This document shows positions 34,531 to 46,500 of a DNA stretch of 64,000 bases, in pieces. The translations under genes and the position numbers were made by a program. Numbering within the stretch: position 1 is the first letter of the stretch; every line of letters begins with the position of its first letter. This DNA is from Pseudeuparius sepicola (lineage: Eukaryota > Arthropoda > Insecta > Coleoptera > Anthribidae), in assembly GCA_963920635.1 (NCBI GenBank), contig OY987299.1:121397373-121461372 (forward strand), read 5' to 3'. The notes beneath the pieces are model-generated. The model had not been told where the DNA came from, made no database searches, and saw only the letters and a list, made by a program, of their open reading frames with translations.

Positions 34531-37500
34531 CTAATGTTTTACAGAACAAAGGCATTGCAGAGTTTTTTTTTAAGTTAGACTAGCTCTTTCAGGGTTGCCA
34601 CCTTCCTGGAAAACGGAATTGTCAGGGAATTTTAATATTGCAATAAATTCTGGGGGAAAAGTCAGGTATTGTGGACACAGTCAGGGAAATTTGCTGCAAT
34701 CCACCGAAAGCCATGGAATTTGACTTTCCGATATATTATATTTTTTCTGCTTTTAAATATTGAGTTTTAGCAAAGTAACTTTTCTTAAAATTTTGATGCA
34801 AACTGAAAACTCTGGTGATGTAGAAGTGGTAGTGATTTTGTTATATTTGATCAGAAAAACCTGGAAAAGGGAATTTCAAATAAGAAATGTGGTGGCAACC
34901 CTGTCTTTTAATGAAGTATGTAGCTCCAAAATAACTCAATGATTTTGTTTCGAAATATTCTAATAGTTAATGAAGGGAAGCAGCTGGTTAGTGTAAGAAT
35001 AATAATCAAAATATAATTACCAGAAAACAGCATTTAAAAAATATATATTGCATTAGTTCACTCAAAATTACAATATTTAACTTCCATAATTTGGGGTTCT
35101 GCAAATTCTAGAGTTTTAAAACAATACTGGGGAATGAAAGTTAAACCAAAGAGCCAGATAACGATAGCAGTAAAGTGACAGCAAACTGTAAATATGTCTA
35201 ACAAAAGGTAACTTAATATTTTTTCACTCACTGATAGATGGTGGTACTATTTTATGCTGTCTATTGAAATTTTGAAATGTGTCACTTTATTATTAAGCAT
35301 GTGATATATTTATGTCATTTTATACCCTTAAAAAACACCACACATAATGTATTTCTCAAGTATTTACATTACATTCAATATTCTGATTTTGAAGAGAGTC
35401 GTTCAAACGTTCAATCAAATTACAACAAAGTTCGGATTGATAAAATGTGTACAGATGCTTTAAATATGACTCTGAACTGACGATTGGGCTCACCTGCATC
35501 AGCACCAACAATAATGCGTTAATGTTTTAGAGCAGTGGTGTATAAATGTCGATTTCAGAGTATGTTATTGTTATTAGTTATTACCATTGAGTAAAAGTTA
35601 ACAGCGGAGTGGAACAACTGCTGTCAAAGTTGGCAATTATTACTAAAAGTAGCCTGATACCACCTATTTTTGTAACAATATATGCTACCTATTTTTGTAA
35701 CAATAATAATTATTGTTAAACCAACAATGCATTTTTTACAGTCGAAATTAAAAATAAGTACAATGAATTAAAACAAATATTTCGCTGTAAAATCAATAAT
35801 AAGAAAAAAACTTTTATAATGAACAAATAAAAAAATCATCTAACCAAATTAAACAGGAACACAAAAACAACTATCACTGAAATCTTATCTAGAGACACGA
35901 CCTATGCTAATGTCAAAGATATGTGTAACTTCGCAAATACTTCACTAACATTGCAGTCGAGACTGTAACTACTCATTACGGAAACGATCTATCTGCATCT
36001 CCGAGTAATACCAGACACATTAACAACTCAATGTACTTCCATGAAGTATCGATTTATGAGCTGGAAGAAGCCCTTAATAGTATACACAACAAAAAAACAT
36101 GCTGTGGTACTAATGATGTCCCAACTTATGTACTAATTAGAGTCTTCCAATACATATGCCACCCTCTTAAATACCTGCTAAACTTATCTTTTAACACAGG
36201 CTCTTTTCCACAAGGCCTTAAAGCAAGGTAACACCCTTACACAAGAAAGACAACACGATGTTTATTACCTGTGAAAAGTCTTTATCAAAAATATTTGAAA
36301 AAATTATGCAAAATAGATTAACAACTAAAGTCTATCCAAGTTACAGCGGCAGTAGATATAAACAAAGTCACATGACCGCATTGCGATCGATTACCAGGGT
36401 CAGACTAATATGAGATTCCAAGTAGCTTGTAATTTGGATTAATTCTTTTAGAAGTTCTAAAAATTGTGTTTTTACCTTTCGTGGATCTTTATAAATTTCT
36501 TTAAATTAAGTAGCAAAATAAATTTACAGAATATACTGCTCGCGATCCTATCTAAAATATGCAGGAAACTCGACTGAGGGAAGAGCTGGCCCTGCATTCT
36601 GCTTGCCGCGTAAACACTTGAGATTTTACGACGGCTAGACCAATAAAGAGAATAGGTCACGTGGTGGCCAATGTTTTGATTCACTGCCTCTTTAAGTTGG
36701 ATATATTATAAATACCAAGATACAAACAGAATACTATCCTCTCCACAGCACAGTTTTTGTAAGAATCATACAGTATCCACAGCTAGCTGCCTTTGAACTA
36801 ATTCAATTTTTCTATCATTCATTAGGCAAAGGAAATTTTGTCACTGGCATATTTTTTATCTCTCCTGTGCCTTCGATGGTGTTCAACCTGACTTTCTTCT
36901 AAAGAAGATACCCAGTTATGGGGTGCGGGGCAACATATGGCAGTGGGCAGAGTCATTTCTAAATAATCGAAGGATTTATGTGCGTATTGGTGAGCAAGTT
37001 GCTACAATACTCATCAACCTATTGGTGTACCGCAAGGTAGTGTCCTGTCTCCACTACTTTTTATCTTGCTCATAAATGATTTGGAAGATCACATATTACA
37101 GGACGCAAAAATCGCAGATGATACCACAATCGGAATCTCAGCTTCCTCAGAAATAGAGCTTGAAGTCAAGACTAACAATTCTAAAATTGGTGCAGAAGCA
37201 ACCGACTTGTTCTTAACATCTCTAACACTTGCTACATCATATTTCATAAAAGAAAAGCCAAAACCGAATGTTAATTTCTATATAAATTCATTGCCTCTAC
37301 AGATTGTAACAAGCTGCAGATTTCTGGGCCTCCATGTCGATGGAACCTGGCAAGAATATTTGGATAAAATAGCGTCGAAATTAAAGTCAACATACTACGC
37401 ACTGAGAAACTTAAAGGCAGTGGTATCAAGGAGTCAACTCTTGCAAGTATATTATGCTCTTGCTTACTGTCATCTGAAACATATGATTGAGTTCTGGGGA

Positions 37501-40500
37501 TCTGCTACAGGTATTGATCATATTTTTGTTCTTCAAAAAAGAATTATAAGATTTATATTCTCTATAAATCCCTTGGACTCATGCAGGCCTCTATTTATTT
37601 ACACAAGACATTGAATATGCTGTGTTTTTTGTGTCTCAATGTGCTCTGTTTGCGAGACAAAACCCAGCAAATTTCGAAACTGTGAGTGATACTCCTGGTT
37701 ACCAAACAAGACAATGTAATTCCCCTGTTCAGGGGAAATTCAACTTGACCACCTTTACCAAAAGCCCAAAGTATATGTGTGCAAAACTATACAACCATTT
37801 GCCACTGCACATAAAACAAGCAAAAACTTTGCGAAGTTTTAAAAACTCATTAAAAGAATTCATCTGCAAACTGTTTTTATAGTTTAAATGAATATTTTGC
37901 CAGTTGATTTTGTAATTTGCTTTGCTTGTTTATCTGTAAATTTTTATACGTTGTTCCATTTTACTGTACAGGGTTATGCACATAACATTTTACCCCCCTT
38001 AACTCTTTTATTTTTCGTGATAGAAAAAAATGGTAAATAGAAAAGTTGTAGGGAATTTTCTTACGAGTTTAAAGAGCATATCAGATCTGCCGATATACAG
38101 GGTGTAGTCAAGATACAAACCAAACCTATGTTTTTTAAATAGAACACCCTGTGCATTATTGTTTTTTTGTGTCTCAATGTATTATGTACAATGTATTATT
38201 GTTAATATGTTTGGTTCAATGGTTTACTCGGAATTTGCTGTCATAACAAAAGTTTGACATTTGACAGTTGTAAATCATTAGGTTTAGTTTTGTAGTTTCT
38301 TGCAATAAATAAAGAAAAAATAATAAACATAAAAACAAACCAGATTTATTGATGAATTAGACCTATATTAAACTACTATGAAGTTAGCACCTACACTATA
38401 AAAGATGTTCGATGACGCCTCCATCCTGCGCAAGACAGAGATTATATCGCTTAACTAGACTTTTCTTAAAATTTATTACTGCGCCGGATTCATTGAGGAG
38501 TCGGATTTCTTCAGTTATCTTCTGTTTTAATTGGTTGATATCGTTTGTTCTTTCAAATGTCAAACTTTTGTTATCATGACAGTTTATTATTTTTCATTGC
38601 AATCTGGATATTTAACTAATAGGTATATGATAATCCAGTATTTAAAAGCAAATTGCGAGTAAACCACAGAAAATATACGCTACGCGGACAGAAGTTCCAC
38701 ACAATGTAATTATTTGGCAGCCCGAAAGGAAGCCGGCTCTCGAAAGCCGGCTTCCCCTGGCTTTCAGCAGTGTCTATAGAATAATTCTTCCATAGTTCTG
38801 CCTTGACGGCCGTGGTACTTTCATTACTCAATACTAGGCGGCAGCACGCTAGGAAAAAGCATCCGAAAGCGGCGTTGCCGGATTGTGCAAACAGTCGGTG
38901 GTTTTACCGAACTATAAAAATAAAGAGAAGATCTTTAATAAAATGAGCTTGCCCATTTAGAATCCAAGGTTAACAGAGACGCTGTCAGCAGTAACTATAG
39001 AATTCTTCCCTCGAGAGATTTATTTTTTTCGTCGTTTTTGGAAAGGGCATTCAATAAGTATTTTACGAATCCGTGGCTGAAAAAAATTACTGCGCAAAAA
39101 CCACCCCTGCACCCCTCAAGGAACAACATAATAACTACATTATTCTTCTATTCTTGGTCCGATTATCTGCGCCGTTTTTAGCAACGACGTTCCAAATGAT
39201 TCCAGATGCATGAACATGAACCCGTGGTAGAAAAATTTACAAGCAAAAATTATCCCTTCCAACTTCCAACCCTCGGATAGATTGCTTTTGGTCCGACTAT
39301 GATAGTTTTTTGAAAGCCTAGCCACTATAACTCTTATTTCACGAATCCGTGGTAGAAAAAAAATCATCGTACAAAAGCTACCCCATGCACCCCCTGAAAA
39401 ATTGATAATTCCATTGTTCTTAGTTCGATGTTCACCGTTTTAGCAAGGACGTTCCAAATGATTCCAGATGCACAAATTAGTGGTTGAAAAAATTTGTCAG
39501 GAAAAAACTACCCCCTCCACCAGAGATATTGTTTTTGAGACGATTATTTAGTCATTTTTTGAAAAGGCATTACTATATACCTACCTTATTTCACGAATCG
39601 GTGGTTGAAAACATTTACGGGGCAAAAACTACCCCTTCCCACCCCCGAAAGTTTATTTTTAATTAGATTATTGTCGTTCTTTGAAAAGACATTCACTATT
39701 TCCCTTATTTCACGTATCCGTGGTTGAAAACATTTACGGGGCAAAAACTACCCCTTCCCACCCCCGAAAGCGTATTTTTAATTTGATTATTGTCGTTTTT
39801 GAAAAGACATTCACTATATCCCTTATTTCACGAATCCGTGGTTGGAAACATTTACGGGGCAAAAACTACCCCTTCCCACCCCCGAAAGTTTGTTTTAAAT
39901 TTGATTATTGTCGTTTTTTGAAAATGCAATCACTATATTCCTTATTTCACGAATGTGTGGTTGAAAACATTTGCGGGGCAAAAACTACCCCTTCCCACCC
40001 CAGAAAGTTTGTTTTTAATTTGATTATTATCGTTTTTTGAAAAGACATTCACTATATCCCTTATTTCACGAATCCGTGGTTGAAAACCTTTACGGGGCAA
40101 AAACTACCCCTTCCCACCCCCGGACCGGAAGTTTGTTTTTAACTTGATTATTGTCGTTTTTTGAAAATGCAATCACTATATTCCTTATTTCACGAATCCG
40201 TGTTGAAAACATTTGCGGGGCAAAAACTACCCCTTTCCACCCCGAATTGATTTTTTTAATTTGATTATTGTCGTTTTTTGAAAGGTATGCTGTGGGTATT
40301 ATTCGCCCAACAATTTTTTTAACCACGAATTTGTGCATCTGGAATCATTGCGAACGTCCTTGCTAAAATTGGCGAGGATCCGACAATATAAGTTATCATT
40401 TTTGTTCTTAAAGTTGTGCTGGGGGTAGTTTTCGCACAAGAATTTTTTTCTACCGCGAATTCGTGAATCTAGAGTCATTATATAAGGACGTAGTTGCTAA

Positions 40501-43500
40501 AATCGGCCAGGATCCGACAATGAAGTTATAATTTTTTTAAAAGGGTACTGGGGTAGTTTTCGACCAATAATTTTTTTAAAGTACAAATTTGTGCATCGGG
40601 AATCATTAGGAACGTCCTTGCTAAAAACGGTGGGAATCGTACCATGAAATTTTCCTTTTTTCCTTTTTTTCCTTAAAGGGTAGTGGGGGTAGTTTTTGCC
40701 CAACAAATTTTTTCAACCACGAATTCGCGCATCTAGATTCAACCACGAATTCGCGCATCTGGATTCAACCACGAATTCGTGAATCTAGAATCATTTAGAA
40801 CGTACTTGCTAAAATCGGCCAAGATCCGACAATAATAAAGTTATCATTTTTGTTTTTAAAGGGGTCCTGAGGGTATACTTAGTTTTCGTACAAGAAATTT
40901 TTTCAACGGCGAATTCGTGACTCTAGTCATTAAAAACGTACTTGCTAAAATCGGCCAGGATCCGATAATGAAGTTATAATTTTTTTAAATTGGTGCTGGG
41001 GGTAGTTTCCGACCAACAACTTTTTTAAAGTAGGTACAGATTTGTGCATTATCTGGCATCATTAGGAACGTCCTTCCTAAAAACGGTGGGAATCGTACCA
41101 TGAAAGTTATCTTTTTTTCTTTAAGGCTTTGTGGGGGTAGTTTTCGCACAACAAATTTTTTCAACCACGAATTCGCGCATCTGGAATCATTAGGAACGTT
41201 CCTTGCTAAAATTGGCGAGGATCCGACAATGAAGTTATCATTTTTGTTCTTAAAGGGGTGCTGGAGGGTAGTTTTCGCACAAGAAATTTTTTTCAACCAC
41301 GAATATGAACATCTGGAATCATTAGCTAAAAATCTTTACCATGAAAGTTGTCATTTTTTTTTCTTTAAGGGGTAGTGGAGGTAGTTTTCGCCCAACAATT
41401 TTCTTCAACCACGAATTCGTGCATTTGGAATGATTAGGAACGTCCTTGCGGGGATCATGATATCAAATGAATATTTCAATTTCAACAAGTATTCAGTTAG
41501 TCCCAAAATTAAATAGTAAAACCGATAAATTTGGCATCATTGACATCCTGTACATATTTTCTACATTGTAGAACAAATATTTACCGTATACTAAGTGTAT
41601 AGGTAATTAGTAAATAAAATAGGCAGGAATAAAATATATTATTTGTAACATCTTCGTATATTTTAATTAGATAATGATTAGCTCTGAAGCACTCTGTATA
41701 ACTTAGTATACGTCATACGACTTCTGCAAAGACGAAGCAAATAATAAATCCCACTATTATTTCGTATAGTTCAAGGCCTCTGACCATCTGCCGGGAAATA
41801 GATTTTGATGACCGAAAGCGGTCGCCAGCATAGACAGCGTTTATGAAGCCTTTATTCCTAAACCACCGGCAACACGGTTAGGCTCTTCAGCTGACTGCTG
41901 GCACCTCTAGCGGTGACTTTTAGCGGAGGGCATTTTAAAAATCGAACGATTCTGCATCCGAGCGCTATCTGTTAGGCAAAGGCAAAACCAAGTTTCGGTG
42001 TGCTATACATATTTTACGAGCCCGATGCTACTGGCACTTCTGTCCGCGTAGCGTATATTTTCTGTGGAGTAAACCATTGAACCAAACATATGACATATAT
42101 ATATCGTTGGAATCGGAATGAAGAATAGATTTGAAAAAACCGATAATATACAGGGTGTTCTATTTAAAAAACATAAGTTTGGTTTGTATCTTGACAACAC
42201 CCTGTATATCGGTAGATCTGATATGCTATTTAAACTCACAAGAAAATTCCCTACAACTTTTCTATTTACCATTTTTTTCTATCACGAAAAATAAAAGAGT
42301 TAAGGGGGGTAAAATGTTATGTGCATAACCCTGTACATACATCCATTCATGTGGATCTTCTGTGTAAATTTAAATATATAAATAAATGAATATTGTACTT
42401 TAATTATTTGTTCACCGTGGTGCCGCTTGATTTATATGCCAACTTTGACGGCACTTGTTCCTCTTCCCTTATTATCTGCTACTGAATGGTATTTATTACT
42501 TTTGTTTTAAATCATTTTTATTTTTTTTAGTCCCAAACAAAGCACAATAGCGCGTTAACATCTTAGAGCAGCTTATAAAATATATAAATGTAAATCCAAT
42601 AGTATTACTCTTGATTTAGATGTACTCCGTCAGAGATAGTAGTGCAAACGTACACAAACAAATTACAACATATATTTTCAACTGATGAATGGATAAATCC
42701 TTCAAATTTCATTTCACCAGGCATCCTCCATTGGCACTCACTCAATAGTGAGTTAATATAATTTATAAATTATAAATGTTGATTTCGCGGTGGCGATGTT
42801 CGTAGCATCGCCGAACTATTTGGATTGCATGTTTTTCTGCCTTCGATCGATCTTGGTTTGAATCAAGATCGAGGCAGATGCATGCACATATCAATAGAAA
42901 AACACCGCTGATGGCCAAGAGCGATGGATAAATTGTAGAGTCACGGTATTGCTCCTTGATAGCTTTATCAGTGCGATTTACTAATTGTCCTACACTCACT
43001 GGGATTACTACGGTTTTCCATATGAGCGAATGCTATCCTAAACTCTATTCAAACTAAACGCAAGTGAAACATAAACACAAGTTGTTGCATGGCTAGAGCG
43101 TGATACGCACGTGATCGGCTTGCTATTGGCTAGACGGCAATAAAATCTTGCCCGAGGGGCGAGTGCAGCGAGTCCGTGTTTCTTAAGCAGAGGTCTATTG
43201 AGTTGCAAGTGGACCTTTATTTTTTCCGATATAATTCTTTCGCTGTTTATTAATTGTTGGAGCTACGATTTGTGTTAATAGCAGAAATTTGCAGGTAAGT
43301 GAATGACTAGGTGTGCCATAAAAGTTTGTTTTTAAAGTTCTTAATACTGGGGCATATTATTTTAATATTTTATATTATGAAATTCATAGAGATGCGGCCC
43401 TGCCTCGAATTACCCCTCAGAATTGTTCATGTGCTTCCACGTTGTAAATGTTTACGCGCCACTTGCATTTAGTTTGAATAGAGTGTAGTTCTATTGGCAA

Positions 43501-46500
43501 AAGTCGCCCCTAGCCGCAAATGGCAATGAAGACAAAATAATAGTAATTGCTCCCCTCCCCTACACAAGCATTCAGTTGCTTCTGGGGTACTCCTAGTTTG
43601 GAGTATTGTTAGGGTGAGATTTATTATTATTATTATATATAAATAAATACACCCTCTTAGAGACAGTAGTTCAAAAGTATAAACAAATTAAAACATAAAT
43701 TTTGGATTGTTGGTTGGATAAATCCTTCAAATTTTATTAAATTCCCACTAGCTATATATAGTTCTGTATGTATAGTAGTATTAATATTAATATCTTAGAG
43801 CAGTGTATTATAAAATGTATAAATATTAATTTGATAGCACATTACATTTTAAATGTAAACTTTAGAGATTAGAAGTTAATAGTAGTTTGTTAATAATGAT
43901 AGGTTTATTCAAATATTTCAAATTATACTTCAAAAATTAATTTCTCATTGATTTAATCTTAGTGTATAAAATCGTTTTATTAGAATGTAATGTAAATTTG
44001 ACAGTATTATTTTTGTTTCAAAGGTACTCTCTGATCGGCGATACTCGTTCAAATTTACAAAGTACCTTCCCAATGGCACCATTTTTAAATTGACCATTTC
44101 CAGCCCACATATAACACCAATCATACAAGTTGCTTAATAATTTCTGGAATTTTGTTTCCTCACATAAACCTGTCTTGTACCGAAATTTCGCCGATACCGA
44201 CGGGGACTTTTTTTCACTGTCTCGCAACGATTAGAACCCCACTCACCGGGCTGACGATGGGGCTGGCCTGCATCAGCACCGGCTCGTCCCTGGCCTCCGA
44301 CACGTCGGACGGGGCCGCCGCCTCCGACTTGAAGTCCATGATGTCGCCCAGCAGGCTGGCCCGCAGCGCCGCGTTCGCCATCAGGTTCTGCTCCAGGTAG
44401 CTGTTGTGCTCCTCCGAGATGGTGGTCATCTTGGCCGTGTGGCTGTTGCCTCCGAACAGGGACGATTTCGTGGTGGCCCCGCTCGAGCTGGAGCTCGAAC
44501 TGCCGCGTCACCACAAGATAATGTTGTTAGAGGTATAGAGTCGAAAATTACATAACACAACGGGTTAGATGTATGTCGGTAAGTTTCACATTTTAAATGT
44601 TCAGCTCTATTATGAGTTACATTCTTTTTACGGTAACGAGTTGTCTTTGCAGTCAGTATTTCCAAGCTTAGCCATATTAACAAAGTCTTTATAGGTAGAG
44701 ATTTGGGTGAAGAATATAATTTTAGAATAGGGTACTTCTGATAGTTTTTTTTTTCTTAATGAAAATTAGTTTTTAAAATTAGGTTTGCACCACCCTCTTT
44801 AAAATTGGTATTATCATTGACATTTCTCAAGAGTACATTATGAGCTTCAGACCTCTTTTCAATAGGGATTAGAGATGGGTTTACACCGGGTTTTTTCATA
44901 TTTGGAAAGGGTGTCAAGGTTTCCACCCTTTTTGGCACCGGGTGTCAAATTATGACACTAGTTTTTGGCATATTTTGATTGGTGACGTCTAGACCTTTAA
45001 TTTAATACCAAATTCTCATATCTAAAAACTATAAACAACAAAGACATTGCAAGAAGATATAAAAAGTAAAAAATATGTTTATCTATTACATTATCCTAAA
45101 TTAAAATAACGATGACTAAATATTAAATAAACGAATAAATGTATTCTAGGGCATACAAAAACAAGATTCATCCTGCATTATTAACTTTAATAAACTAGTT
45201 AACGAGAAATAAGAAAAATGTCATCAGTATAATAATATATGTATGTGTATTATAAAATATTATATATTTATATTATTATTGCATGGAGTATTTTCTTTCA
45301 ATTCATTTTCTCATCTAAAAGCCATATAGCGTTGACTGACGTATTAATAAGACTTCTCACGGCTATAGCTTCATATTCTGAAAAGTAGATGGCGCCTATG
45401 GTCAACAATGTATTTTGCATTGTATTTTGTCTCCGGGAAGCGTATGGTAAGCCAGAGAACTGTCAAACATGACAGCCGTGAGCAGTCTTTGTTAATACGT
45501 CAGTCAACGCATATAGGGTTTATTATTCCATTTATATTTCTGATATTTGACACATTTACAAAATATAATAGTTAGGTTTCATTGACAAAAAAAAACAAAA
45601 ATCGCGTTTCTTCTTATTTGCTCCAAATTCAGTGGCGTTGCTTCCCTTCAAAAATTCCATCCATTCCGGGATATATTTTGGCTTTTGGTGACATTGAAAA
45701 CACCCAATTTTGGGTATCATTAGTTTACACCCTTTCACCCATTTTTGGGTGCCAAACGTTTCCACCCTTTGAATCCACCCTTTATTTTAAAAATGAAAAC
45801 ACCCTATGGGTGTCAAAGGTTTGGCACCCATAAAGGGTTTAATCCCATCGATGGGTGTAAACCCAAAACCCATCTCTAATAGGGATTTTTCCTCTAATTG
45901 AATTTCGAAATAAAAATGCTAATCAATGGATGTAGTATCACCAAATTACACCAAGCACATGACTTTTCTCAAAAGTGCTACATTAATTAATAATTTAAAA
46001 ATAAAATGTGGATTTTTTAAGTCTTCAGCCAAAGTGCGTCTCACATCACAATAGATTCTGAAAGTTGCAAAAGGTAGGCTCAGATGAAGAAATCATAAAA
46101 TAATTGTATAATGTAAAATATCCTTCAGCTGACAGTTGACACAGTGGCGTAAGTACAGGGTGTTCAGTGAACACGGGCCCAGAGCTGCTAGGGGCCCGCC
46201 GCCACCAAGTTTCATGCGGGGCGCATAAATTTAAGTAGACGATCCGGAGTCCATTCGGTTTTTCCGATGCTAGCCAATTGATGTGGGGCTGCGTAACCGA
46301 CGAATCCGAATCTCTAATGGGTTACATAGAGGGCGATTGAAATTTCGCAACAATAAAAATGCAAAGGTAGTACAAAAAATTTGTAATAACTTAGGAGTAA
46401 ATGTACGGGGTGATCCAAACTCGACGCCCCAGGCCTATTGCAGGAACACGAAAACTGGAAATAAAATTTCGAACAGGGGTTTTTAAATAAGACATACTAA

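Larger units (their letters stand above)
37979..42333. mobile_element. 4.36-kb TA-flanked foldback with tandem-array arms
   Basis: Termini CAGGGTTATGCACATAACAT (37979) and ATGTTATGTGCATAACCCTG (42333), with TA on both sides. The outer arms are homologous for about 350 bp, ending in AGAAAATATACGCTACGCGG at 38668 and its complement near 42040. The left arm is interrupted at about 38240-38625 by another inverted-repeat insertion (GCTGTCATAACAAAAGTTTG and its partner). The interior is two oppositely oriented tandem arrays. No transposase is present. Confidence 0.85.

Noticed and set aside
39484..41375. Several short ORFs in the 39-41 kb region
   Set aside because: They repeat with the ~120-130-bp tandem units and have no independent support.
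39060..41460. CRISPR-like appearance of regular repeats
   Set aside because: Units are long, contiguous, lack unique spacers and lie in a eukaryotic transposon.
44018..44227. Open frame reading EETKFQKLLSNLYDWCYMW as an extra BUB1 exon
   Set aside because: Its phase does not fit between exons 44247 and 34530, which already join cleanly in phase 0; no family match recognised.
44134..44514. GC-rich frame overlapping the BUB1 exon in another phase
   Set aside because: Shadow of the real coding frame; only the BUB1 phase joins its neighbours.
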